In this document: positions 8,710 through 19,297 of the stretch, piece by piece
How the letters are laid out: each line of letters begins with the position of its first letter
How positions within the stretch are numbered: the first letter of the stretch is position 1
NCBI RefSeq assembly: GCF_000024625.1
Contig: NC_013407.1
Location: 372,001 to 436,000, forward strand
DNA length: 64,000 nt
Source: Methanocaldococcus vulcanius M7
GTDB lineage: Archaea; AGJL01; Methanococci; Methanococcales; Methanocaldococcaceae
Reading direction: 5' to 3'
The notes under the pieces: generated by a model
The model's database searches: none
Seen by the model: the letters and a program-made list of their open reading frames with translations, nothing else
Told to the model about the DNA's origin: nothing
Translations under genes and position numbers: made by a program

Positions 8710-10748
8710 GTATATTAAAAAAGTATAGAATAGAAGTTATATATCTTATATTATCAATAATAATTCTAATCCCATTTTTTTCAGATAAGTATCTCTTTCT
8801 ACTAGATACCTTACCAAAGTTAAACGATCAGAGTTTGATTGACCAATTATATGGATTCATATCTCCCTCTTACGGGGGAACCCTGCCACTTAATATAATA
8901 AACGTCATAATTCCCGCATATATTTTTCAAAAACTACTGTTGTTATTTATCTTATTTTTCAGTGGGTATTCAGCTTATTCACTGGCAAAAAAATTAACAA
9001 ACTCAGAAATTGGAAGTTTTTATGCAGGGATTTTATATATGATCAATCCTTACACCTATATAAGAATAATTGTTGGGCATTGGTTTATTTTATTTGCATA
9101 CAGTTTATTACCATTAGGAGTTAAATATTTCATTGAATTGTTAGAAAACAAAGATAAAAAATCTATTATAAAAGCAACCTTGATAACTTCACTTATAGCT
9201 TTTAATGCACATACCTTATTTATGGCATTCATGGTTTATGGGATAATATTGACTTTGAAATTAATAAAGGAAAAATCTATAAGTTTATTAAAGCCAGTTA
9301 GTTTATTTGCATTATCATTTTCTATGATAAATGTTTATTGGTTAGTCCCTCTGTTGACTGCAAAGTCATCATCGTTAGTAAATTATATAACAATTCATGA
9401 TTTATACGTTTTTGCTCCAAAAGTTGATTCTTTCTCAGCATTATTTACATTAGCAAGTATGTATGGGTTTTGGAGACCTGCTTATACTTATGCGAAGGAT
9501 TATCTTCCATTTTGGGAAGTATTATTTGTTATAATCATATTCCTTTCAGTTCATGGATTTTTATCATACTACAAAAATAGAAAAATTGGAATTTATGTTA
9601 TATCTTTTGCTTTGATTTGGTTTGTTGGATTATTTTTTGCTACTGGAATAACAGGACCATTTAAAAGTATATTCCAATTTCTCTTTGATCACATATTTAT
9701 TTTAAAAGGAATGAGAGATACCCAAAAATTCGTTACTTTAATAGTTTTGTCTTACTCGATCTTGGGAGCTTTTGGTCTTAAAGAGATTGTTAAAAGTATA
9801 AACTCGAATAAAGCAAAAAAGATTATAGCGATTTTCTTTATTACAATTCCTTTAATCTACTCTTTCACATTCTTTAATGGTTTTGATAATCAAATTAAAT
9901 CAACTGATTATCCAAAAGATTGGTATCAAGTAAACAACTTTTTAAATAAAGATAAGGATAATTTTAACATCTTGTTTTTCCCATGGCATTTATATATGGA
10001 TGTTCACTGGGTCCCAAATAAAGATAAAAGAATAGCAAACCCTTCCCAAACATTCTTTGATAAATATGTTATATTTGCTAAAAATTTAGAAGTTCCAGGA
10101 ATATATACTGAAATTTATACACCTTACCAAAGTTATATCGCATATCTTCTACAAAATCGGGAGAAAATACACAATTTTGGTTCGTTGGTAGCTCCTCTTG
10201 GAGTTAAATATATTTTATTAACAAAAGAAGTTGATTATAAAAACTACAACTTTCTATTTAAACAGAAAGACATAAAATTAGTTTTAGAGACAAAACATCT
10301 TTATGTATTTAAAAATGAAAGGTATAAAGGAAAGATCTATTCAGTTGAAGGCGTTAAATATGTAAAAAACATTAATGATCTTATAAATTTGAGTAATAAA
10401 GAAGATATATCAAAAGAACTAATAATAATTGGAAGTGGAATTAATAAAACCTCAAATAAGTGGAAGCCATTACACTATAAAGAGATAAACCCCACAAAGT
10501 ATGTTATTGAAGATAAACCTTTAAAATATGTAATATTTACAAATGAATATTCAAAGGATTGGAAATTAGATGGAGAAAGCCCAATGGAAGCTTATGGTGT
10601 CGTTAACGCTTATAAAATAAAAGAAAAAAGGGATAAATACGTAATAACCTATGACAGGTTTTATAAGATATGCTTACCTTCTTATATAATTTCCCTAATA
10701 TCTTTAATAGTATGCATTACCTATTTAATTAAAGAAAAAATTAATTAA
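8700..10748 (+). CDS. Large GT-C/YfhO-like membrane protein
   Basis: Residues 1-400 of the 682 contain about ten or more transmembrane helices. A large extracytoplasmic region (about 400-650) follows, then one last helix near 655-675 and a short basic tail. The sequence YVIFTNEYSKDWKLDGE near the C-terminus matches YfhO-type proteins (a Trp-x3-DG pattern before the final helix). The fold class suggests a lipid-sugar-dependent glycosyltransferase, but I see no assignable acceptor. Overlap with the flippase gene argues for a shared glycan pathway. The substrate is unknown. Confidence 0.65.
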   Translation: MHISILKKYRIEVIYLILSIIILIPFFSDKYLFLLDTLPKLNDQSLIDQLYGFISPSYGGTLPLNIINVIIPAYIFQKLLLLFILFFSGYSAYSLAKKLTNSEIGSFYAGILYMINPYTYIRIIVGHWFILFAYSLLPLGVKYFIELLENKDKKSIIKATLITSLIAFNAHTLFMAFMVYGIILTLKLIKEKSISLLKPVSLFALSFSMINVYWLVPLLTAKSSSLVNYITIHDLYVFAPKVDSFSALFTLASMYGFWRPAYTYAKDYLPFWEVLFVIIIFLSVHGFLSYYKNRKIGIYVISFALIWFVGLFFATGITGPFKSIFQFLFDHIFILKGMRDTQKFVTLIVLSYSILGAFGLKEIVKSINSNKAKKIIAIFFITIPLIYSFTFFNGFDNQIKSTDYPKDWYQVNNFLNKDKDNFNILFFPWHLYMDVHWVPNKDKRIANPSQTFFDKYVIFAKNLEVPGIYTEIYTPYQSYIAYLLQNREKIHNFGSLVAPLGVKYILLTKEVDYKNYNFLFKQKDIKLVLETKHLYVFKNERYKGKIYSVEGVKYVKNINDLINLSNKEDISKELIIIGSGINKTSNKWKPLHYKEINPTKYVIEDKPLKYVIFTNEYSKDWKLDGESPMEAYGVVNAYKIKEKRDKYVITYDRFYKICLPSYIISLISLIVCITYLIKEKIN

Positions 10749-10759
10749 AAACTGAAACT

Positions 10760-12133
10760 TTATTTTCTTTTCCAATCGTCTTCGAATCTTACAATATCGT
10801 CCTCTTCTAAATACTCTCCAACTTGGATTTCTATAACTTCCAAAGGAATCTTTCCAGGATTCTCTAATCTATGTTTATAACCACTTCTTACAAAGATACT
10901 TTCTCCACTTCTAACAAACTTCTCTTCCCCTTCAATAATAACCCTTGCCATTCCTTTGACAATAACCCAATGCTCACTTCTATGATAATGAAGTTGATAA
11001 CTCAACTTCTTTCCTGGCAGAACAGTTATTTTTTTGACTTTGTAAAATCTTCCCTCTTCTAAAACCTCATAACATCCCCATGGTCTGTAAACCTTTTTGT
11101 GGAATAAAACCCTTTCATCACCTTTTTCTTTTAAGTTTTTAACAACATCTTTAACCTTTTGACTGTCCCCTTTATTGCAGATTAATAGCGTATCTTTCGT
11201 ATCAACGACAATTAGATCTTTAACTCCAATTAAAGATGCCAATTTTCCACTATGCGTATATATTAGATTATTTTTCGAATTTAATACAACATTTTCTCCA
11301 TAGATAATATTTCCATTTTCATCCTTGTCAAAAACGTCATATATGGCATCGAAACTTCCCAAATCACTCCATTTTATATTTAGAGGGATAACTGCTACTC
11401 TATCTGTCTTTTCCATAATTCCGTAATCGATTGAAATATCTGGAACTTTTTTATAAACTTCATTTATATCCTCTTCTTTAAATGCTTCATAAACCTCTGG
11501 GCAGTGTTTTCTAACCTCCTCTTCAAAAATATCTGTTCTGAATAAAAACATCCCGCTATTCCATAAATAACCATTTTTAATATATTTCTTAGCGGTCTCA
11601 AAGTCAGGTTTTTCTTTAAATTCCTCAACTTTATAACCAACATCCAACTTTTCTCCCGGCTTAATATAACCATAACCAGTATGGGGCTTATTTGGCTTTA
11701 TTCCAAAAGTTATTAAATAATTATTGGTTAATTTAACACCTTCTTTAACTGTTTTTGTAAATTTCGCCCCATCTTCGATTAAATGGTCAGAAGGAAAAAC
11801 AGCGACGGTGTCTTCCCCATCCCTCTCCTTTATAACCTTAACCCCATAATAAATCGCTGGAAGAGTATTTTTTCCTATCGGCTCTATTAATATATTATCC
11901 TCATTAAAATTATAACCCAACTCTTCAATCTGTCCCAAAACCAAAAACTTATGCTTTTCATTTGTTATTATGTAAATATCTTTTATATTTGATAACTTTA
12001 AAGTTCTTTCAAACGTTAATTGAAACAATGACTTTTCAAATGCTTTAAACTTTATAAACTGTTTTGGATAATACTCCCTACTTAAAGGGAATAACCTACT
12101 TCCCACACCACCTGCTAAGATTATGGACTTCAC
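10760..12133 (-). CDS. manC: Mannose-1-phosphate guanylyltransferase / mannose-6-phosphate isomerase
   Basis: This bifunctional enzyme supplies GDP-mannose. The N-terminal nucleotidyltransferase domain begins IILAGGVGSRLFPLSREYYP and has the FPSDHLI motif. The C-terminal cupin of the type II isomerase shows PGKKLSYQLHYHRSEHWVIV and a conserved GESIFVRSGYKHRLENPG. Length is about 458 aa. The GTG at 12133 is preferred: GGTGATC lies four bases upstream, and it gives MKSIILAGG. The GTG at 12142 is part of that ribosome-binding site. The gene converges on the glycan genes at 7.5-10.7 kb and fits the same surface-sugar function. Confidence 0.92.
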   Translation of the reverse strand: MKSIILAGGVGSRLFPLSREYYPKQFIKFKAFEKSLFQLTFERTLKLSNIKDIYIITNEKHKFLVLGQIEELGYNFNEDNILIEPIGKNTLPAIYYGVKVIKERDGEDTVAVFPSDHLIEDGAKFTKTVKEGVKLTNNYLITFGIKPNKPHTGYGYIKPGEKLDVGYKVEEFKEKPDFETAKKYIKNGYLWNSGMFLFRTDIFEEEVRKHCPEVYEAFKEEDINEVYKKVPDISIDYGIMEKTDRVAVIPLNIKWSDLGSFDAIYDVFDKDENGNIIYGENVVLNSKNNLIYTHSGKLASLIGVKDLIVVDTKDTLLICNKGDSQKVKDVVKNLKEKGDERVLFHKKVYRPWGCYEVLEEGRFYKVKKITVLPGKKLSYQLHYHRSEHWVIVKGMARVIIEGEEKFVRSGESIFVRSGYKHRLENPGKIPLEVIEIQVGEYLEEDDIVRFEDDWKRK

Positions 12134-12367
12134 ATTGATCACCCTTTTTATGTATTGTATGTTATTTTTATTATTATGATGTTAATTTAAATATGCTTAT
12201 TCGTTATCTTATATATAATATTTTAATAACAAGAATAAATTAATATTATAAAAAATTATAATAAAATTTAAACCCAAAATAATAAAATTAAATCAGTAAT
12301 GAAATAAGAATTTCTTTACCCTATATATCTGGATCAATTATGGGGCAGAATAATACGTTATAATATA

Positions 12368-12949
12368 TTGAATTATAATTATAATAGTGAAACTATGCTC
12401 AAAAATCTACTGTATAAAATTGAAAAATTAAGAAATGGAGAATTGGAAGGATTTAATGTTTTAAAAGAGCATATTCAAAGTTTGGATGAGTTTCAATATC
12501 AACAAATAATAGATAGGTTGAAATTTCAGATTGAGATCGTTGAAAAATACAACCCAAAGGTTAGGCCGGCAATAGATCCTGTTGTATCGACAGAACTCGG
12601 AATTTATAGGAGATTGGATGATTTTGAAGTTGGAAAGCTTTTAAATTATCCTGAGTGTTGTATAAAATCGTTTGTTGAGGAGGTTAGAATATCAATAGAT
12701 AGAGATCATTTAAAAGAAGTCGAAGAAATGAAAGATAATTTAAAAAATAAAGGAATTTATGCAATAGTTCTACCCTCTGGTTTTATTCCTTGCAGTTTAA
12801 GATGCGAAGAGGCAATAAAAAGGGGCTATATAGGATATTTAAATAAGGAGGAGTTTGATAAGATATTGAAACTTGAAAAGGAGTTAAAGGAAAAGATCAG
12901 GCATTGGCATTTTGGATATGAGGATTACTATGAAAAAATAATATTATAA
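12368..12949 (+). CDS. DUF483-like protein, cysteine-containing
   Basis: This is a soluble protein of about 193 aa. The core YPECCIKSFVEE followed by PSGFIPCSLRCEEAIKRGY matches what I recall of DUF483, a family without known function. Four cysteines in the pattern CC...C...C could bind a metal or cluster; that is my inference. The start is uncertain: an ATG at 12368 gives MNYNYNSE, and an ATG at 12395 lies behind a weak GTGA site. It is flanked by non-coding stretches of about 225 and 270 bp and looks monocistronic. Confidence 0.65.
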   Translation: MNYNYNSETMLKNLLYKIEKLRNGELEGFNVLKEHIQSLDEFQYQQIIDRLKFQIEIVEKYNPKVRPAIDPVVSTELGIYRRLDDFEVGKLLNYPECCIKSFVEEVRISIDRDHLKEVEEMKDNLKNKGIYAIVLPSGFIPCSLRCEEAIKRGYIGYLNKEEFDKILKLEKELKEKIRHWHFGYEDYYEKIIL

Positions 12950-13223
12950 AATAATTAAAAATAATATTAAATATTATAAGAGAATGTTTTTAACTTCTTT
13001 AATTTTTTTACGTTTTTAATTATATATTTTAATCAATTTTCACGACTTTTGTCAAAATCTACACGTTGGTAGAGGTCATATCCATGATATTTCCTAAACT
13101 TAATATATAAATTTATTATATATAAATTTATTGTAATTGTGGAATTAGAAAAGACATAAATAACACTGGGAAATAAAGAATGAGCAAAAACTAAAAAGTT
13201 GGTTAAGATTTTTGGTGTTGATT

Positions 13224-13880
13224 ATGTATATAATTATAGCAGGAATCGGAAGAGTTGGCTACACTTTGGCCAAATCGCTTTCTGAAAAAGGTCATGACAT
13301 TGTATTAATAGATTCCGATAGAGAGAAGTGTAAAAAGGCCTCTGCGGATATAGATGCACTTGTGATCAATGGGGACTGCACAAAAATAAAAACATTGGAA
13401 GATGCAGGAATAGAGGATGCAGATATGTATATAGCCGTTACTGGAAAGGAAGAGGTTAATTTAATGAGCACACTGTTAGCCAAGAGTTGTGGAGTAAAGA
13501 AAACGATAGCAAGGATTTCTGAAATTGATTATAAAGATGTATTTGAACGTTTAGGTGTGGATGTGGTTATCTCTCCTGAACTAATAGCTGCTAATTACAT
13601 AGAAAAACTAATCGAAAGGCCAGGAATATTGGATCTAACTATTGTAGGAAGAGGAGAAGCAGAGATATTGGAATTTATTATTCCAGAGAAAGCAAAAGTG
13701 GTAAATAAAAAAATTAAAGAGCTTGGAAGGCCAAAAGATTATTTGATAATTGCAGTTTATGATGGAGATGAATTAAAAATTCCAAGTGGAGATACAGAAC
13801 TTAAAGCAGGAGATCGAGTTTTGGTTTTAGTTAAAAAAGATGCTGCTGATGCAATAAGAAAGATGTTTTTAGAGGATTAA
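13224..13880 (+). CDS. trkA: TrkA-type K+ uptake regulator (RCK domain)
   Basis: This peripheral NAD(H)/ATP-binding subunit gates Trk/Ktr potassium transporters. Residues 1-130 are the RCK_N Rossmann fold with MYIIIAGIGRVGYTLAKSL (GxGxxG) and an acidic strand end LIDSD. Residues 135-215 are RCK_C. It is close to my memory of M. jannaschii MJ1105. The ATG at 13224 is chosen because GGTGTTG sits three bases upstream; the frame opens earlier at a TTG inside that site. No TrkH gene is nearby. A tandem TATATAAATTTATT upstream (about 13110-13135) offers promoter elements. Confidence 0.9.
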   Translation: MYIIIAGIGRVGYTLAKSLSEKGHDIVLIDSDREKCKKASADIDALVINGDCTKIKTLEDAGIEDADMYIAVTGKEEVNLMSTLLAKSCGVKKTIARISEIDYKDVFERLGVDVVISPELIAANYIEKLIERPGILDLTIVGRGEAEILEFIIPEKAKVVNKKIKELGRPKDYLIIAVYDGDELKIPSGDTELKAGDRVLVLVKKDAADAIRKMFLED

Positions 13881-13974
13881 GTTAAAAATAATTACAAATT
13901 AAGTTTTAGGCAAGATCAAGTTTAGATTAGTTATTGATAAGATGAAACATTGAAGTGAAAAAATAAAATTATAA

Positions 13975-14910
<936 letters not shown>

Positions 14911-14972
14911 TTTATAATTTAATTTAAGTAAATTAATGAAATTGAAATAGGAAGATAAAGAGGAGATGATGT

Positions 14973-16088
14973 ATGATCATTACAGAGGGAGAGATAACCT
15001 TTGAAATTCCGGATCATTTAACAATAACTAAAAAAGATGAAGTATTTTATAATCCAAAAATGAAAACATGTAGAGATATAAGTTTAGCGGTAATTCAGGC
15101 ATTTATAAACAAATATTATAAAGATAAAGAGATAAAAATAGCAGATGCCCTTTCTGGAACAGGAATCAGAGGATTAAGGTATGCAAAAGAACTTAACGCA
15201 AAAGTTAAAGTTTTTTTAAATGATATAAATCCAAATGCATATAGAAAGATCCTACAAAATGCTAAATTAAATGATATTTCAAATATAGAGGTTTCAAATG
15301 AAGATGCAAACACATTTCTCTCTCGACATTTTAGATTTTTTGATATTGTAGATATAGATCCCTTTGGTTCTCCATCTCCATATATAGATCAAGCAATAAG
15401 ATCTCTAAAAACAAAAAACGCGCTCTTATGTTTAACTGCAACAGACACATCCGCACTGTGTGGTAGGGCTAAAAAATCATGTTTAAGGAAATATCTCGCA
15501 GTTCCGTTGAGAAGTAAGGATTGTCATGAGTTTGCTTTGAGAATATTGGCTGGCTATGCTATGAGAATGGCCACAAAGTATGAACTCTTTTTAAAACCAA
15601 TTTTCTGTCATTCAACGGATCACTATGTTAGAGTTTATCTTATCACAGATAGAGGGGCTAAAAAAGCAGATAAAACATTTAAAATGCTCGGATATGTTAA
15701 GGATTATGATGGAATTAAAGAAGTAAGGAATTATGGAGGAGAGGGATTTTCGGGCCCTCTGTATATTGGCAATTTATATGATTCAGATATTGCAAAAGAG
15801 GCCTTAGAGATCGCAGAAAAGAGAGGATTTGAGAAAAGGGTCTTAAAGATTCTAAAATTAATATATGATGAATCAAAGTTAGGTCAGATAGGATGTTATG
15901 ACATTCATCAGATCAGTAAAGTTTTAAAAACGTCTCCTCCACCTATGAATGAGATACTTTCCACATTGGAAAATAACGGATTTTATGCAACTATTGCTCA
16001 TTACAATCCGAAAGGAATAAAAACTAATGCATCACTAAAAGATGTTATTGAGGTAATTTTGAAATATAATAACAGATTTGAGAGATAG
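14973..16088 (+). CDS. trm1: tRNA (guanine26-N2)-dimethyltransferase
   Basis: This SAM-dependent enzyme makes m2,2-G26 in tRNA. Motif I is ADALSGTGIRGLRYAKEL (residues about 50-67), and the catalytic motif IV is DIDPFGSPSPYIDQA (about 126-140). The Trm1-specific C-terminal domain includes ESKLGQIGCYDIHQIS and the late TSPPPMNEILSTL. Length is 371 aa, normal for archaea. GGAGATGAT precedes the ATG. The following lipoprotein frame overlaps its end, but that gene's true start is downstream. Confidence 0.95.
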   Translation: MIITEGEITFEIPDHLTITKKDEVFYNPKMKTCRDISLAVIQAFINKYYKDKEIKIADALSGTGIRGLRYAKELNAKVKVFLNDINPNAYRKILQNAKLNDISNIEVSNEDANTFLSRHFRFFDIVDIDPFGSPSPYIDQAIRSLKTKNALLCLTATDTSALCGRAKKSCLRKYLAVPLRSKDCHEFALRILAGYAMRMATKYELFLKPIFCHSTDHYVRVYLITDRGAKKADKTFKMLGYVKDYDGIKEVRNYGGEGFSGPLYIGNLYDSDIAKEALEIAEKRGFEKRVLKILKLIYDESKLGQIGCYDIHQISKVLKTSPPPMNEILSTLENNGFYATIAHYNPKGIKTNASLKDVIEVILKYNNRFER

Positions 16089-16155
16089 AATATACAGTGA
16101 TCATAATAATCTGATTTATAAAATTTTTGATATTCACCACAACAGGGGGAGCGGA

Positions 16156-16845
16156 ATGTTTAACGATAAGAGAATAAAAATAAAGGATAAAAATAATAAA
16201 AAAGATAATAAAAATAAAAAATATTTAAAGTTGATTTCACTTCTTATTATTCCAATGCTATATGTGGGGATCTGCGGTTGTTTAAATATAGTTCCTAAAT
16301 CCTTCTATGATGATTTTTCATCCTATCCAATTGGAAAAAAAGCACCATTTGGAGAGTGGAAAGTTAAAGAAGGAGGATTTAAAATTGAAGCTATATTAAG
16401 CGAAGATAAGAAAACCCTAAATAAGGTGGCAGTGCCAATAGACAACGGAATAATATATATCGATAAAAATTATACCGACTTTAAATTTTTGGTTGATATA
16501 AAAAGAATGGATATTTCTGCATCTCCAAAGATATATTTTAGATTAACAGATCACGCAAATGCAGGATACTTTATCGAGATAGAAGGATATGATAGAGGAT
16601 ATATTCTTTACAAGTTTAATGGAACCCGTGTGATAAAGTTGGCTGAATCATACGACTCAGCCCCAGCAGGAACAGATTTTTATAGATACGAGGTAGTGGC
16701 AAAGGGGAATAGAATAGTGTTTCTTGCGGGAGGGGTGGAGTATATCGACTATACAGATAATAACTCCCCTATCCTTAAAGGAGGAATAGGGATCGGTGGA
16801 GGAAGAGCTTACTTTGATAATGTGAAAGTTATTCCAATAGATTAG
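16156..16845 (+). CDS. Secreted lipoprotein with a concanavalin-like fold (inferred)
   Basis: A lysine-rich N-terminus, a hydrophobic segment (LISLLIIPMLYVGICGC) and a cysteine in an ICGC lipobox mark a lipoprotein or anchored exported protein. The mature part starts FYDDFSSYPIGKKAPFGEWKV and continues with strands like YFRLTDHANAGYFIEIEG and VVAKGNRIVFLAGGVEYIDY. This is the pattern of LamG/DUF1080-type jellyroll domains that bind glycans. I chose the ATG at 16156 behind GGGGAG; the frame opens at 16078 inside trm1. No catalytic residues can be named. Confidence 0.6.
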   Translation: MFNDKRIKIKDKNNKKDNKNKKYLKLISLLIIPMLYVGICGCLNIVPKSFYDDFSSYPIGKKAPFGEWKVKEGGFKIEAILSEDKKTLNKVAVPIDNGIIYIDKNYTDFKFLVDIKRMDISASPKIYFRLTDHANAGYFIEIEGYDRGYILYKFNGTRVIKLAESYDSAPAGTDFYRYEVVAKGNRIVFLAGGVEYIDYTDNNSPILKGGIGIGGGRAYFDNVKVIPID

Positions 16846-16888
16846 CCAAGTTATCACAATAAATATAAATTATTCGATTACCAAAAAC

Positions 16889-16897
16889 TATATATAT
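16889..16897 (+). promoter_or_regulatory. TATA box of tRNA-Ile
   Basis: CAAAAACTATATATATG upstream of tRNA-Ile resembles a BRE plus TATA. It implies a 5' leader of about 20 nt before the mature end. A near copy (CAAAAACTATATATCG) occurs at 17167-17182, just after the second tRNA 3' fragment. Confidence 0.6.
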
Positions 16898-16939
16898 GAG
16901 CTATTATTATTTAATTTTTGCTTTCGTTCGATAGGTTGA

Positions 16940-17014
16940 AGGGCGGTGGCTCAGCCTGGTTAGAGTGCTCGGCTGATAACCGAGTGGTCCGGGGTTCGAA
17001 TCCCCGCCGCCCTA
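16940..17014 (+). tRNA. tRNA-Ile (GAU anticodon)
   Basis: The cloverleaf is complete: acceptor AGGGCGG/CCGCCCT with A73, D arm GCTC/GAGT, anticodon arm CTCGG-CTGATAA-CCGAG with GAT, and T arm CGGGG-TTCGAAT-CCCCG. No intron is present and CCA is not encoded (TCA follows). The last part of the gene is repeated 114 bp downstream. Confidence 0.96.
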
Positions 17015-17026
17015 TCATAGTTTTCT
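16998..17026 (+). repeat. Direct repeat, copy 1 (tRNA-Ile 3' end plus flank)
   Basis: 29 nt beginning GAATCCCCGCCGCC, covering the last 17 nt of tRNA-Ile and 12 nt beyond. It is identical to 17112-17140. tRNA 3' ends duplicated in this way are typical attachment-site scars of integrases. Confidence 0.9.
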
Positions 17027-17086
17027 GTTTTCATATAGAAAATAGTTGGCTGTCAAGTAAAGTGGGACAAGGTATCCTGTTTTGAT

Positions 17087-17107
17087 GAACCTTTTACTAA
17101 AAGGTTC
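17087..17107 (+). repeat. Perfect hairpin between the tRNA-Ile repeats
   Basis: GAACCTTTT-ACT-AAAAGGTTC is a 9-bp perfect stem with a 3-nt loop. It sits just before the second tRNA fragment and could be a terminator-like or recombination element. Its role is unknown. Confidence 0.8.
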
Positions 17108-17111
17108 GTTT

Positions 17112-17140
17112 GAATCCCCGCCGCCCTATCATAGTTTTCT
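17112..17140 (+). repeat. Direct repeat, copy 2 (tRNA-Ile 3' fragment)
   Basis: An exact second copy of 16998-17026, not attached to a tRNA gene. The 85-nt segment between the copies has no ORF of note. Confidence 0.9.
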
Positions 17141-17201
17141 AATGTCTATAATCTTTTCTCTATTTTCAAAAACTATATATCGAAGAATTTAAAATTTTAG
17201 A

Positions 17202-18059
17202 TTATGTATTTTCAGCAATATCCACATGCACATAAGCCCTCTCAACATTGTTCAATCTTTCTAATCTTTTCTTCACTTCCACTTCCGTATCGTGCATTTC
17301 CCTTGCAGATATGTTTGGAGGAACTTCGACATGTAATTCAACATATATTCTCGGCCCAACATACTGAGCCCTTATGTCATGAACTCCAACTACTTTATCA
17401 ACTTTTAACGCTTCCTCTTTTATAAGATCGAAAAACTCCTTTGGAGGGGACTTTCCAGTTAAGTAATCAATACTTAACTTACATATATCAAAAGCTACTT
17501 TTGCAATCATTAACGCCACTATAAGCCCAGCAACCGCATCTCCATAATAAATTCCAAATTTTTGAAGGATCAATCCAATCAATACAACTATACTACTTAA
17601 AACATCACTTCTATGATGATAAGCATCTGCAATTAACACTTGATTATTTAATTTTTTCCCGATTAATAGGGAATATCTTGTCATTAACTCCTTAACTATT
17701 ATGGAAAAAATTGCCACCCCTACCATTATGGCATTTACCTCAATTGTTCCTCCGTTAACTATCCTATCCACTGCGAATTTTCCGATTTCAAACGCTGTAA
17801 GAAACAATGCCAATCCGATGAAAAATGAGAATAACGGTTCAAATCTTGAATGTCCGAATGGATGGGACTCATCTGGCGGTTTTGAGGCAATTCTCACACC
17901 GATAATTCCTATAACACTTGTTATGACATCAGATAATGAATGAATACCGTCAGAAATTAAAGATATACTTGAATACATATACCCAATTACAATTTTTATA
18001 ACTCCAAGGAGAATGTTTCCAACAATACTAACAACCATCGGTTTTTCGGCCTCGTTCAT
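17202..18059 (-). CDS. Cation diffusion facilitator (CDF) divalent metal transporter
   Basis: This 285-aa protein has six predicted membrane helices (residues about 10-185) and a C-terminal cytoplasmic CDF dimerisation domain (about 200-285). Metal-site motifs SLISDGIHSLSDV in helix 2 and ADAYHHRSDV in helix 5 give the D-x3-D/H-x3-D set of zinc/iron/manganese exporters. The motif HPFGHSRFEPL between helices 2 and 3 is also typical. GAGGTAG lies before the ATG. The metal cannot be read from the sequence alone. Confidence 0.92.
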   Translation of the reverse strand: MNEAEKPMVVSIVGNILLGVIKIVIGYMYSSISLISDGIHSLSDVITSVIGIIGVRIASKPPDESHPFGHSRFEPLFSFFIGLALFLTAFEIGKFAVDRIVNGGTIEVNAIMVGVAIFSIIVKELMTRYSLLIGKKLNNQVLIADAYHHRSDVLSSIVVLIGLILQKFGIYYGDAVAGLIVALMIAKVAFDICKLSIDYLTGKSPPKEFFDLIKEEALKVDKVVGVHDIRAQYVGPRIYVELHVEVPPNISAREMHDTEVEVKKRLERLNNVERAYVHVDIAENT

Positions 18060-18115
18060 GATCTACCTCTTTTCTGTTAGATCCAACTATTAAATGTTTA
18101 GAATGCACAAATCAT

Positions 18116-18886
18116 CTAAAAATTAATGACCTTTCCAACATGTCCGTAAACAAAATTTTTCAGTTGAGATAATTTTACACTTGCTTTGAATCCTGTGCAG
18201 TGCATTGGCATGATCCAAAACGGTTGGGATTTGAAGTAATTAACTACTTCGTTTAAATATGGTTCAGAAACCCCTCCTAAGTGAAAACCTCCTAAAACAC
18301 CTTCAATTTCACTTAATTTTTTTCCGTATTCAACTACATTGATAATTCCACTATGTGAACATCCAGTAATTAAAATTCCATTGGCAATTAAGAACATATC
18401 ATCTTTTAATTCGTCTTCTACTAATTTTCCATTTTTAATGCACATAAATCTTTCCATTTCATATGGAAAAGTCCTCGGAACTTCTCCAGAGACGATTATA
18501 TTTTTATCGATCTTATATGGTTTAGTTATCATCTCTAAATCAGCTTTTTTTAGAAGATAATTTCTTACTTCATCACTCATTCCAATATACCTTTTCCCAG
18601 CATATTTTTCTAAAAACGCATCCTTGTGAACTATAACCTTTCCATTGATCAGTTCGTTATCAATTATGTATTTTAATCCATCACAGTGATCATAATGTCC
18701 ATGAGATAATACCACATAGTCGAATCCTTCTTTTTCATCAAATAGTTTTAGATTTTCTTCAATAATTTTCGGATGTTGTCCTGCGTCAAATAGTATTCTC
18801 TTTCCTTTACTTTCAATAAGTGCTGAGAATCCATGCTGAGCAAAGAATTTCTTATAGGCAGTGTTATCTACCAGTATTTTAATCAA
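18116..18886 (-). CDS. MBL-fold metallohydrolase, dihydropterin-aminobenzene phosphate synthase-like
   Basis: A metallo-beta-lactamase fold with the metal motif LSHGHYDHCDG (residues about 64-74), ITGCSHSGIINVV and IMPMHCTGF. The nearest family I recall is the archaeal 7,8-dihydropterin-6-methyl-4-(ribofuranosyl)-aminobenzene 5'-phosphate synthase group, linked to methanopterin-type cofactors, but general MBL hydrolases look alike. I prefer the TTG at 18886 as start: GGTGAT lies three bases upstream and it gives MIKILVDNTAYK. The frame opens 12 codons earlier without such a site. Confidence 0.8.
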   Translation of the reverse strand: MIKILVDNTAYKKFFAQHGFSALIESKGKRILFDAGQHPKIIEENLKLFDEKEGFDYVVLSHGHYDHCDGLKYIIDNELINGKVIVHKDAFLEKYAGKRYIGMSDEVRNYLLKKADLEMITKPYKIDKNIIVSGEVPRTFPYEMERFMCIKNGKLVEDELKDDMFLIANGILITGCSHSGIINVVEYGKKLSEIEGVLGGFHLGGVSEPYLNEVVNYFKSQPFWIMPMHCTGFKASVKLSQLKNFVYGHVGKVINF

Positions 18887-19297
18887 GTTATCACCAAAAA
18901 GGTTTTTGAATGTGATAAACATTTTTCCACATATGTGGTAAATTATCTATTGAGGATAAATACTTTTCGCTCCACTTGTATTTGGGTTTTGAGTAGTTTT
19001 ATTTGTTAATATTTTATTATATTTTTTTCCTGTTTTTTGGTTATCGTTTAGTTGTTTGTTTAAGAAACAATAAAAACACAAAAATAAAGGGTTTATTTCA
19101 CTATCATATCTGATATAATTAAATTAATCAATTATAGAAAAGTTTTTATAGAACTTTATAAACATAGAAAAAATGAGAACTTTAATTTAATAAATAAGAA
19201 CAAATATATACTATTTAAGAATTGCATTAAAACATTAGAATAGAAAATAGAAAAAATAGATCAAAAATAAATCCTGTTAAAAAACTGGAGGGATAAA
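18887..19297. other. Intergenic region, about 410 bp
   Basis: No ORF or RNA gene recognised. It is very AT-rich. AAATATATAC near 19203-19212 could be the TATA element for the gene at 19298, and TTTATAAACATAG near 19157 is another. The minus-strand leader of the MBL gene is at the left edge. Confidence 0.5.

Noticed and set aside
17051-17073. TGTCAAGTAAAGTGGGACA resembling an insertion-sequence end
   Set aside because: There is no matching inverted partner and no transposase frame nearby, so I did not call a mobile element.
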